Shown one piece after another: positions 47,101 through 54,740 of a DNA stretch of 64,000 bases. The stretch lies in NCBI GenBank assembly GCA_041398745.1, contig JAWKUB010000014.1:1-64000 (forward strand), in the 5' to 3' direction. The position numbers were made by a program, and so were the translations under genes. The first letter of the stretch is position 1, and the number at the start of each line of letters is the position of its first letter. This DNA comes from JACKHO01 sp041398745 (GTDB lineage Bacteria; Planctomycetota; Planctomycetia; Planctomycetales; Planctomycetaceae). Under the pieces are notes generated by a model. It saw only the letters and a list, made by a program, of their open reading frames with translations. It did no database searches and was not told the origin of the DNA.

Positions 47101-47787
47101 CATGTTGATGCTGGGGTCACTAATCTCGTAAATCCCGCCGGTTTCATTGTTCTTACCAGCCAGGCCAAACGAGTCGAGCACCTGTGTTTCATAGCGTCCC
47201 TGGTAGTAAGCCCCACTGTTTCCCCTCCCTTGCCCACGGGCGGCGGGCATGAATGGGAGTCGAAACTCAATATGTGCCGTAAAGTCAGCAAACACGCCGG
47301 ATGTCGTGCAGCCTTGCATGAGCAGTCCGTCGTCACTCATCTTCGCACCGTCTCTCCAGTGCTGCTGCAGCGACTCCGCGGTTCCATCAAACAGAACGAC
47401 GGCTCCCGCTGGCGGCTGGGCTCCCAGAGTAGGACTCTTGCGTTCGACTCGTTCCAGTTTCAGATCAGCAATGAGTTGCTTGACCGAGGCGGCGTCTTCC
47501 TCAAACTCTTCACGGTCTGAACCGTCCCATCCGGCGCCAGGGAGTCCACCACGGTATTGGACGACGAGGAATTTCCCTTCTCCTTGGGCGACGACCTGCA
47601 CGCCGCGGGAATTTGCTGCGTACTCGCCTTGCAACCGAAAATCTTCCGACTCAGCAGCCTGTTCAGGAGTCACAAAGACCTGTTGCTGAGCCAGCACCGA
47701 GCTGCCGGAAGCTGTTAAAAGCAACACAACCACTGCGCAGGACAGCAGGCTTCGATTCAGGTTCTCAAATGGAGAGAGTGAGTTCAT
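44134..47787 (-). CDS. Secreted DUF1080-PA14-multihaem cytochrome c protein
   Basis: The 1217-residue protein has a signal peptide, a region of unknown fold to about 105, and a DUF1080 (concanavalin-like 3-keto-glycoside hydrolase-related) domain at about 108-320. Cytochrome c segments with five CxxCH haem sites follow: near residues 347 (CRNCH), 445 (CTACH), 690 (CAACH), 772 (CYACH) and 890 (CIKCH). Between the second and third lies a PA14 domain (about 535-660: VRYEGFLHVEKKGTYRFHLGSDDGSKLYVNGK). The C-terminal 250 residues have no haem site. This is a planctomycete-type periplasmic redox protein, probably acting on sugars or polysaccharides; the substrate and electron acceptor are unknown. 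No partner gene is adjacent except the SCO fusion downstream. Confidence 0.85.
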   Translation of the reverse strand: MNSLSPFENLNRSLLSCAVVVLLLTASGSSVLAQQQVFVTPEQAAESEDFRLQGEYAANSRGVQVVAQGEGKFLVVQYRGGLPGAGWDGSDREEFEEDAASVKQLIADLKLERVERKSPTLGAQPPAGAVVLFDGTAESLQQHWRDGAKMSDDGLLMQGCTTSGVFADFTAHIEFRLPFMPAARGQGRGNSGAYYQGRYETQVLDSFGLAGKNNETGGIYEISDPSINMCLPPLVWQTYDVDFTAARWNDKGEKTANARLTVRLNGVTVQQNVEVPRITRAAPNQESPEPGPLYLQDHGNPVRYRNIWVLPRDPERQARRPRVPAFERFHASWSGSNLGGELLVNELGCRNCHQSLPPDNAKSAPNITKVGSRARPEWIRDFIANPHSVKPGTTMPSLLDGWSDEERNDAVLKLTSFLVSSGQFTDQPVDAQKVRRGEALFHQVGCTACHAPRNDVAVPDGTSVSLAGIENKYSIAALAEFLKNPHVVRASGRMPNLQLNDKDAEDIANYLLKDSKASPLLPNIRYQVFNGSWDEVPNFDEMEPEKTGEVAGFDVYVAGRNDNFGVRYEGFLHVEKKGTYRFHLGSDDGSKLYVNGKLVVSSDGIHPHTVNADNIELDAGAHLIRVDYFEQGGQESLSLEVEGPGLPRQDAGRILTPGKEKLGKQVSDDPNAFVYDPGLVEAGRKLFVEVGCAACHEYSVPGDGKLAFNASSLNEKTNWANRETGCLAENPGRAPHYDLSPEQLTALTNVLSTPGSGSKSVAAEVSKVFATFNCYACHARDGVGGPEIERNALFTTTIPEMGDEGRLPPPLNNVGDKLNDDWLKKILHDGANERDYMRTRMPKFAHAAVDQLASVFIESDRRTEAPLAEFSEPAHRVKSSGRQLVGEGGLACIKCHTFANHKATGIQAISLTGMTRRLRQDWFQRYLFDPIAYRPGTRMPTGYPDGIPAIKDVFDTAEVKTGATDRNSQPNQQISAIWKFLEDGDKASIPDGLLAQMIELKPTTEPIIYRNFLEGTSPRGIAVGYPEGAHIAWDANTFGLRMIWHGRFIDAAKHWVGRGPGNQTPLGDHIMNIENASPLAVLESGDAEWPATDPRQRGFKFGGYQLNGMKQPVFRYQTAFGDVTDFIAPVAHEGRDAGLLREITVSSANDAGAVYFRAARASEISAAEDGWFVLPQGVRVKVTGGAAFVRDSGGQKELIVELKFKDGSAVVTQEFDW

Positions 47788-48082
47788 ATCGGTTTGTCTC
47801 TGGTGTCGGAATTCCGTTCATCGCCATTGCCCTTAACACTCGCCGCGCTCGAATGTGACGCTGCAAGTCCTAAGCAGGCTAGCGGAAGGTGGCCGGTGTT
47901 TCGAGCATGCTGCAGTCTCCCTTTCACGAAAATCTCCATTTTGAAGTGACTCCGCTTGCCAGAAACTGTTAAGCTGTCAGGCACTTACTTCCCGTAGGCA
48001 CGCTCCGATGCGTCCTTCGGCACCCAGTTGGTACGTCGACATCGTACGCCCTTGAAGTCACCTATCTGAAGGTACGTTCGCC

Positions 48083-51000
48083 ATGGCCGGAATTACGGTT
48101 GAATGCAGTCATTGCCAGGCACAGCTCAAATTGAAGGACGACAGCAAGGTCGGTAAGACGGCACCTTGCCCTAAGTGCAAAAAGAAATTCGTCATTCAGC
48201 CCATTGATGAAACAGCCGACGACGATTTCGATTTTGGCGGTGACGAAGATTTCGGAGGCGATGAAGACTTCGATGACATGCCCGCGCCTCGCAAATCGAG
48301 CAAGTCCAAGGGTAAGGCCAGTGGTGGCGGCGGAAAGAAGAAGGGAAAGAGCAAAGGTAAAGGAAAGAAATCCTCTGGCGGTAGCATGATGCCGCTGCTC
48401 TTGGGCGGCGGTGTGCTCGTCCTGCTTCTGGGCGTTGGAGGATTGCTGTGGGGATTGGGCGTCTTCGGTGGTGGCGGTGATGAGGCCGTTGCCGACAACT
48501 CGGCTGTCGCCGCTACGGACACAGCCAGCAATGAAACTGCCAACGCGGCAAATGCCGAAACCGGAGCAAGCAACGACGTGGCCGCTCCTGGTGGCGGAAG
48601 TCACGCTGCGACAGATCCTGCCGCTCTAATGGCACATTCCTCGGATAGTGGAAGCAGCGCTCCGGGGCCGGACGATCACGGATCATCAAACACATCGGCT
48701 TCGTCTGGCCAAGTCATCGGCTCGTCGAACGCTCATAGCAGTACTGACTCGTCCGCCGGTCCGGCAGGCCACGGGAGCACCGGAACTCCAATGGGGAGCA
48801 CCCCGGCAGCTTATGGTACTTCGGCACTCCCCAATGGTCCGTCAGCTCACGGTTCTTCCAACGGGAATGCCCCGGCTCTTAGCAGCGCGGATACAAGCCC
48901 TGAAGCAGCCATGAAGTTGCGCATGAATAGTACGCCAACCGGCACTCTCCCTAGTGCTACAGGCGAGTTCCCGCCACCTACAGGATTTGATCCCTTACAG
49001 GGATTTCCAGGTCAACCGGGATTCCCACCTCCCAAGAATCCATTGCCTCCCATCCGATTGAGCGTCACTCCGGGCGAATTCGTCCAACCGAAATTGGATT
49101 CGGTGTTTCCTGACACCGACGTTGTTATGCACATTCAGGTACAGCACTTGCTGGCCAGTCCATTGGCGGAACAACTCATCAACATGATCCGGCAACAGGG
49201 AACGGCACCGCTGCAGGAATTCGAAAAGGCCATGGGTATTCCGCTCACCGACGTTCGTTCCGTGACATTGGCCGTAGCCGACGTCGCTGAAACAACACGT
49301 CAGCAGCAGGCAGCGTTTTCCGAGTTCGGTGAGTCCGAGGGCTTCGACAGTGGTGGGTTCAACGAAAGTGGAGAGCCGGTCGAGCCAACTGAGTTTAATG
49401 AAAGTGACTCGGGTGGATTCGGCGAGAATTTCCCGGGAGAGTTCGGTGGTCCAAGAGGTATGGCTGGCCCTCCTCCAGGAATGAACATCCCGCAGCCGCC
49501 GTCGATTGCTTTAATCACATTACGGGATGGCGTTTCATTGGACATGATCAAGCCATATCAGGCGGGAGAAGTTGTTACTCAGGGAAACGTGCAATACAAG
49601 CGAATGGCATCGCCCACGTCGGCTGGAATTCCTGGTCAGCAAGGGGGACCGTCAGTAGCCGCCGCGGCGCTTGACCCCTCGACATTGCTCGTCGGCGATG
49701 AGAAAGTCGTCGCTGAGTTGTTAGCGCGGTCAAAACCCTGGAGCCCTCAAGTCAGCCAACGCTTTGCAAATTCAAGTTTTGAGCATCACTTCTCGATGCT
49801 CGTCGATATGACCCGCTTGAAGGAGGTCGAGTCACCGCCCCAAAGTGCACCGGGAGCAGAGCAGTTTGAAAAGCTGAACCAGCTCATCAAAGATAACGCA
49901 ACCGACATGCGGATTACGTTCGATTTGGGCAATCGCATCGAGCTTTCACTCGCTACCGGAACGGGAAGCCCAGAGTCGGCCGGGGAAATCGCTGCTGAAA
50001 TGCGTAATCTGTTGCAGCAGGCAAAAGGGCAACTGTTAGCGGTTGGAATCTTGTTCCCCGACTTGAAGACCTCGCTCGATAAGCTGCTGCAGTCAGCGCA
50101 AATCTCAAATGAGAGTAATCTCGCCTCGATTTCGATTAGTGCGTCGCAACAGGAAGTCGAGAAGCTCGCAGCAGAAGGAAGGAAAGCCGCTGAAATGTTT
50201 CTTGGGCCGGCAATAGCCGGCGCTGGTGGAGGAGGCGGTTTCGGATCGCCACCTCCACGAAATATTGGCGAAGACATTATTCGACGCGGCGTGGAACCGG
50301 CGGAAGCGACTGGACTACCCGAAGGATGGAATGCCAAAGCACAAGTCGGATGGCACGTTGTCACCGACGCGCGTAAGGAGCAAATTCTGGAGCCGGTGGT
50401 AGAAGTCGTTTTGTTTGACGGAAACTCGACCAAGGTCGTGTCTTACCGCGCTGACGAAAAGCTACCGGACCGCAGTCGACACATGGGACGTCCCGAGGAT
50501 GTCGTCATCGACCGCACTGCAGCAGGCGAACAGCCAAATTCCGGAATTCTCACGCAATTCTTCCCAGCCTTTTCCAGCGATGGCGGAACCATCTTCCCAA
50601 TGTTTGAGGGAACGTTGCTCATGAGGGTTCCGAAGAAAACTGAAACCATCGACATCCCCAATGCAGGACAACTGAACGGAGGCGTCGATATACCTGCCGC
50701 AAAACGGTTAGACATGCAAGCAGGTGCTCCAGAGCAAGGCAACAGCTTGCGTCTGGCCTACAAGGCAAAGGATTCCACAATCGTCGGCGCTATTGAAGTC
50801 ACGGATCAAACCGGCGCAGCAGTACCAGGAATTATCCGATCGGAGGAATCTCAGCGCGGTTATAACGTCGTAACACTCTCAGGCCGAATCCCCCCCGGTG
50901 CTGGTTTGCGAGTCGCTCTGCATTCCGACTTGGATATCATCAAGGTCGGGGTCAAATTCACCGACTTGCCCGTACCACCTCGCCCCCAGGACGCGGCGAC

Positions 51001-51145
51001 ATTTGCAGCGGAAGACGAAGCACGCCGCTATCCCAATCGGCAGCCTGCTGCTGGTGCCGGTCCAGGCGGATTTGGCCAGTATGGTGCGGAGTACGGCGAG
51101 ATGTCGACACAACCACCCGGTTACCCTGGTCCGGGCGCACCATAG
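48083..51145 (+). CDS. Large membrane protein with MJ0042 zinc ribbon
   Basis: The N-terminus is an MJ0042-type zinc ribbon (VECSHCQAQLK and APCPKCKKKF; Cys8, 11, 29, 32). An acidic stretch (DDDFDFGGDEDFGGDEDFDD), a Lys/Gly stretch and one membrane helix (about 100-125: MPLLLGGGVLVLLLGVGGLLWGL) follow. Beyond it, about 130-300 is Ser/Gly/Asn-rich and probably disordered, then comes a folded region with conserved-looking blocks (PDTDVVMHIQVQHLLASPLAEQLINMI, FSMLVDMTRLKEVE, WNAKAQVGWHVVTDARKEQ). The zinc ribbon would be in the cytoplasm and the bulk outside it. This layout is common in planctomycetes; the function is unknown. It is 1020 residues long and monocistronic. Confidence 0.75.
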   Translation: MAGITVECSHCQAQLKLKDDSKVGKTAPCPKCKKKFVIQPIDETADDDFDFGGDEDFGGDEDFDDMPAPRKSSKSKGKASGGGGKKKGKSKGKGKKSSGGSMMPLLLGGGVLVLLLGVGGLLWGLGVFGGGGDEAVADNSAVAATDTASNETANAANAETGASNDVAAPGGGSHAATDPAALMAHSSDSGSSAPGPDDHGSSNTSASSGQVIGSSNAHSSTDSSAGPAGHGSTGTPMGSTPAAYGTSALPNGPSAHGSSNGNAPALSSADTSPEAAMKLRMNSTPTGTLPSATGEFPPPTGFDPLQGFPGQPGFPPPKNPLPPIRLSVTPGEFVQPKLDSVFPDTDVVMHIQVQHLLASPLAEQLINMIRQQGTAPLQEFEKAMGIPLTDVRSVTLAVADVAETTRQQQAAFSEFGESEGFDSGGFNESGEPVEPTEFNESDSGGFGENFPGEFGGPRGMAGPPPGMNIPQPPSIALITLRDGVSLDMIKPYQAGEVVTQGNVQYKRMASPTSAGIPGQQGGPSVAAAALDPSTLLVGDEKVVAELLARSKPWSPQVSQRFANSSFEHHFSMLVDMTRLKEVESPPQSAPGAEQFEKLNQLIKDNATDMRITFDLGNRIELSLATGTGSPESAGEIAAEMRNLLQQAKGQLLAVGILFPDLKTSLDKLLQSAQISNESNLASISISASQQEVEKLAAEGRKAAEMFLGPAIAGAGGGGGFGSPPPRNIGEDIIRRGVEPAEATGLPEGWNAKAQVGWHVVTDARKEQILEPVVEVVLFDGNSTKVVSYRADEKLPDRSRHMGRPEDVVIDRTAAGEQPNSGILTQFFPAFSSDGGTIFPMFEGTLLMRVPKKTETIDIPNAGQLNGGVDIPAAKRLDMQAGAPEQGNSLRLAYKAKDSTIVGAIEVTDQTGAAVPGIIRSEESQRGYNVVTLSGRIPPGAGLRVALHSDLDIIKVGVKFTDLPVPPRPQDAATFAAEDEARRYPNRQPAAGAGPGGFGQYGAEYGEMSTQPPGYPGPGAP

Positions 51146-51242
51146 GGCTGGGGCAGAGGTTGCTTACTTATTGTGACACGATCCTCCGCCATCGCTTGGT
51201 GGCGTGCTGGTCGGAAGCGGTTTCGTTTTGAGGTTTGAGTAC

Positions 51243-52823
51243 ATGGATTGTCAACCGGACCTCAGCATGAAGGGCTGCAATTCCGCAACCGCGGCCTTGA
51301 TCACACTCCTATTCTGCTCGGTGTCTTGTACCTCGGCCAAGGCAATTGAATTCGAGGTAGAGTACTCCTCCGACGTATTCCCCGGCCCCTATACCGGGCG
51401 TGTTTACTTGTTTTTTGATTTCCCTGGGGCCGAACCGCGCACCAGTGCATCAACGCTCAGACCAAAGCCTGTCGTGGCTCTGGACGTGGAGGATTGGCAG
51501 CCGAATCAGAAACTGTCAATTGACGGGAACACTCCTGGCTTAATGGCGTTTCCCAAGCCTCTGAATGAGTTGCCTATTAAAGGGATACACGCCCAGGCAG
51601 TTGCTCGCTTCAATGCATTGAGCCGAGTCGCAGCAAAAGGAGCGGGAAATGGGTGTAGCGAAGTCCAGCTATGCACCAATCGAGAACCTGTGCGACTTGT
51701 CATTGATCGGACCATTGAGGCACAACCTTTTCCTGAAACCGATTATCGCCGATTGCTGGAAGTGAATTCAGAGCTGCTCTCAAAGTTCCATCATCGCGAT
51801 GTCATCATGCGAGCTGGTGTGCTCCTGCCCCCCAGTTACGCCACGTCACCCGAACGCCGCTTTCCGGTCATCGTGAGCGTACCTGGATTCTCAGGGACAC
51901 ATTTCGAAGTGGCCCGCTGGAAACAGAGTTCGCTGGTTGCTGCAAATGGCACGGAATTCATCCTCGTCATCCCCGACCCAAGTTGTCCGCTGGGGCATCA
52001 TTGCTTTGCTGACTCGGCAAACAATGGTCCTTGGGGGACAGCCTTTGTGGAAGAATTCATTCCGCAGCTGGACAAAACATTTCGCACCGATGCCCGACCC
52101 GCCGCGCGATTTCTCACTGGTCATTCCTCTGGTGGCTGGAGTTCATTGTGGCTTCAGGTGACGTATCCAAATGATTTTGGCGGCACATGGAGCACTTCAC
52201 CCGACCCGGTAACTTTTGTCGATTTCCAGCGTATTAATTTGTACGCCGACAGGAACATGTATTGGGACGCACAGCCTCAGCGCCGCCCGCTCGCGCGCCG
52301 ACAGGGACAGCCATTTCTCTGGTACGAAGATTTTGCCCGGTACGAGCATCTTCTGGGATACGGCGAACAACTCCACAGCTTCGAAGCCGTTTTCAGTCCC
52401 GCCGTGAGCGTTGATGCTCCCTTCGATCCGGCAGTGGTGCAAAACTCTATTCCAGCGCCCAATCCCACGCGCCCGCAACCACTCTGGAACTGGACGACCG
52501 GCGACATCGACCACAACGTCGCTCAGGCCTGGAAGAAGTACGACATTGTCCACATGCTGGAGTCCAACGAAGATTTGCGACGCCAGCTGCGAGGGAAGTT
52601 GACCGTCATCATGGGCGAGGCCGACACGTTCTACCTCGAGGGAGCAACTCGCATTCTTCAAGAGTCCATGCGGCGTCTTAACAGCGATGCCCGCATCGAA
52701 CTCATCCCCGACAAGACGCATTTCGATTTGCTCGACGGAGCTATGCGTTCACGCATCATCAGCGAAATGGCTGCGAAGTATCAAAGTCAGCAAAGCAGCA
52801 TTCCAGATTCCTCGTCCAACTGA
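51243..52823 (+). CDS. Exported esterase, alpha/beta-hydrolase (esterase D-like)
   Basis: A signal peptide (MKGCNSATAALITLLFCSVSCTSAKA from the second ATG) precedes an unknown N-terminal region and an alpha/beta-hydrolase domain in the putative esterase (PF00756) class. Landmarks are RFPVIVSVPGFSGTHFEVARW, FIPQLDKTFRTDARPAARFLTGHSSGGWSSLWL (nucleophile Ser near residue 295 in GHSSGG) and, at the C-terminus, KLTVIMGEADTFYLEGATRIL and PDKTHFDLLDGA with the expected His. I start at ATG 51243, which has GAGG nine bases upstream; the next ATG (51267) opens the signal more directly. The DUF6807 gene starts 22 bases after its stop, so the two form an operon. The substrate may be a carbohydrate ester. 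Confidence 0.82.
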   Translation: MDCQPDLSMKGCNSATAALITLLFCSVSCTSAKAIEFEVEYSSDVFPGPYTGRVYLFFDFPGAEPRTSASTLRPKPVVALDVEDWQPNQKLSIDGNTPGLMAFPKPLNELPIKGIHAQAVARFNALSRVAAKGAGNGCSEVQLCTNREPVRLVIDRTIEAQPFPETDYRRLLEVNSELLSKFHHRDVIMRAGVLLPPSYATSPERRFPVIVSVPGFSGTHFEVARWKQSSLVAANGTEFILVIPDPSCPLGHHCFADSANNGPWGTAFVEEFIPQLDKTFRTDARPAARFLTGHSSGGWSSLWLQVTYPNDFGGTWSTSPDPVTFVDFQRINLYADRNMYWDAQPQRRPLARRQGQPFLWYEDFARYEHLLGYGEQLHSFEAVFSPAVSVDAPFDPAVVQNSIPAPNPTRPQPLWNWTTGDIDHNVAQAWKKYDIVHMLESNEDLRRQLRGKLTVIMGEADTFYLEGATRILQESMRRLNSDARIELIPDKTHFDLLDGAMRSRIISEMAAKYQSQQSSIPDSSSN

Positions 52824-52845
52824 CATTCCTTGAAAGCACAGCGAC

Positions 52846-54087
52846 ATGCAGCGCATTCGATTTTGTACTTTCCTGCAGGGTAGTTTCCACGCCGCTTTTC
52901 TACTCGGCTTGACCTATGCCTGCCACGCTGAAGTCATCGTCAAGGTGGAGGCTGAGAACGACGCCATTGCTGCTGGTCCCGTCGAGTTTCAGGTGCCTGA
53001 GAACATCGAAGTGCCAGAGAGTTTCGCCCTGATGCAAGGGAACCAAGCCGTCGCGGCCCAGTGGCTCAACCGAGACGAGAGACGCGCAGCATTCATTTTG
53101 CCGACACCAATTGAGAAGGGAGGCTCAATTGCATTTACTCTGCAAGCGGCGGCGAACCATAAGGAAGACACTCCGAATGTTTCCATTTCCACGGAGAATC
53201 CGGCGGGAGCAGTGACTGCGTTCGTGGGTGGCCATCCGGTGCTTTCCTACTGGGCGACAACACGCATGCCGCCCGATTCAATTCCCGCGGTGTTCAAGCG
53301 GAGCGGGCATATTCATCCGCTCTACACGCCCGGCGGTGAGGTAGTCACTTCGGAATTCCCCGCTGACCATGCACATCAGCACGGATTGTTTCACGCCTGG
53401 GTAAACACGTCGCTTGCCGGGAAGAAAGTCGATTTCTGGAACCAAAAGGGGCTCACTGGCAACGTACGCCATGTTCGGCTGGTAAGCAAAACCAGTGGCC
53501 CCGTGTTCGCAGAGTTCACAGCGGAACTGGAGCATGTTGCCATCGATGCAGACGGAAGCGAAACTCCAGCGCTTCGCGAACTGCTCACAGTCCGCGTCTG
53601 GAACGTGTCGGGCCCATTCATGGTCGATACACATACGGTGCAAACACTCGTTGCCTCTACGCCGCTAATTGTTCACGAATATCACTACGGAGGCGCAGCC
53701 ATTCGCGGGCGAGATGACTGGCTCGACAACCCGCATGCCAACTTCCTCACGAGCGAAGGAAAGTCTCGGGTCGACGGTAACCACACTCGTCCCGAGTGGG
53801 TTTCGATGCATGGTCCGACGAGCAATGGATTCGCGTCCGTAACAATTATCGGGCACCGAGAGAACCTACGTTTTCCGCAGCCAGTGCGGCTGCACCCCGG
53901 CAAGCCCTACTTTGTATTCACGCCGCCGCAGCTTGGTGAGTTCATCATCGACGCCGACCACAACTATGAGGCTCGTTATCGACTTCTATTGCAGGACAGT
54001 CGTCCGGAAATCGAACAAATCGAACCACACCGGGCGGTTTATCTGAGCCCGCCTCAAGTCGCCGTATTTCATGATTGCGCCAACTGA
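52846..54087 (+). CDS. DUF6807 (PmoA-like) exported protein
   Basis: This 413-residue protein has a signal peptide (FCTFLQGSFHAAFLLGLTYACHA) and the DUF6807 fold, earlier annotated 'methane oxygenase PmoA': SGHIHPLYTPGGEVVTSEFPADHAHQHGLFHAWVNTSLAGKKVDFWNQKG, HEYHYGGAAIRGRDDW, PEWVSMHGPTSNGFASVTIIGH, and YFVFTPPQLGEFIIDADHNYEARYRLLL. The PADHAHQHG histidine group is invariant in the family. The family has no real link to methane oxidation; it is expanded in planctomycetes and Bacteroidetes, next to sugar-processing genes. It is co-transcribed with the esterase upstream. Its activity is not established. Confidence 0.85.
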   Translation: MQRIRFCTFLQGSFHAAFLLGLTYACHAEVIVKVEAENDAIAAGPVEFQVPENIEVPESFALMQGNQAVAAQWLNRDERRAAFILPTPIEKGGSIAFTLQAAANHKEDTPNVSISTENPAGAVTAFVGGHPVLSYWATTRMPPDSIPAVFKRSGHIHPLYTPGGEVVTSEFPADHAHQHGLFHAWVNTSLAGKKVDFWNQKGLTGNVRHVRLVSKTSGPVFAEFTAELEHVAIDADGSETPALRELLTVRVWNVSGPFMVDTHTVQTLVASTPLIVHEYHYGGAAIRGRDDWLDNPHANFLTSEGKSRVDGNHTRPEWVSMHGPTSNGFASVTIIGHRENLRFPQPVRLHPGKPYFVFTPPQLGEFIIDADHNYEARYRLLLQDSRPEIEQIEPHRAVYLSPPQVAVFHDCAN

Positions 54088-54155
54088 TGGACGCCAGGTT
54101 AGCGATGGTACACGTTGAGACTCAGTTCTCCTGCGGATGAGAACATGCCCCTTGG

Positions 54156-54584
54156 CTATCGCCGCTGCATGACGAACTGCCCTTGGTCACGTCCGGAGAT
54201 ATAGCGGGCTGTGAAACAGTTCCCATTCATGTTGCCGTAGCACTTGAAGTCCCCAAAGAGCGGCAGTTTGGATTCTCCATAGAGTGCCGTGCCGCCATCA
54301 GCAGTGTTACCTGTAGCCGTCATCGGAACGGAGTACATGAACGGCACAACTCCCAGGAACGTGCCGCTGAATCGCACGCGATAAGTGTTGCAGCTCTGTG
54401 GTCGGACGTGGGCGCTGAGCAGACCGTGGTGTCCGTTGCAATTGCTCGACCAGGTCCCCTGGTATTGAGCAACATTCCGACTGGGACAGAACAATCCTGC
54501 AGTGGCTCGGGAGGAGGTCAACAGCAACAGGCTCATTGCAAAACCGGTCACCAGAATGAAGCGAAAACGGGATGAATTCACCAT
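54156..54584 (-). CDS. Small secreted protein with paired cysteines, unknown
   Basis: From the ATG at 54584 this 142-residue protein has a signal peptide (MVNSSRFRFILVTGFAMSLLLLTSSRATAG) and a small beta-rich mature part with six Cys (LFCPSRN, SSNCNGH, QSCNTY, FKCYG, NGNCFTARY), likely to form disulphides. The pattern YQGTWSSNCNGHHGLLSAHVRPQSCNTYRVRFSGTFLGVVPFMYSVPM suggests a compact beta-barrel. I know no named family. The frame is open to 54656 but only the shorter start gives a good signal peptide. It is convergent with the DUF6807 gene. Confidence 0.65.
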   Translation of the reverse strand: MVNSSRFRFILVTGFAMSLLLLTSSRATAGLFCPSRNVAQYQGTWSSNCNGHHGLLSAHVRPQSCNTYRVRFSGTFLGVVPFMYSVPMTATGNTADGGTALYGESKLPLFGDFKCYGNMNGNCFTARYISGRDQGQFVMQRR

Positions 54585-54740
54585 CTGAAAACTCTCACAC
54601 AACGGGAATGAAGTAGGAGCCCGTCGACTTGCATCGACAGCCCATACCGCTTCCATCCATCAAACGAGTCTACGGCATGGGAGTTCAAGGCAATACAGGG
54701 CAAGATTACCGGTCGAAGCAATTGTTTCGGTTGCTGAGCC

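Noticed and set aside
48062..48604. Minus-strand frame overlapping the MJ0042 gene start
   Set aside because: It is antisense to the zinc ribbon and Gly-rich coding region and has biased composition; no support.
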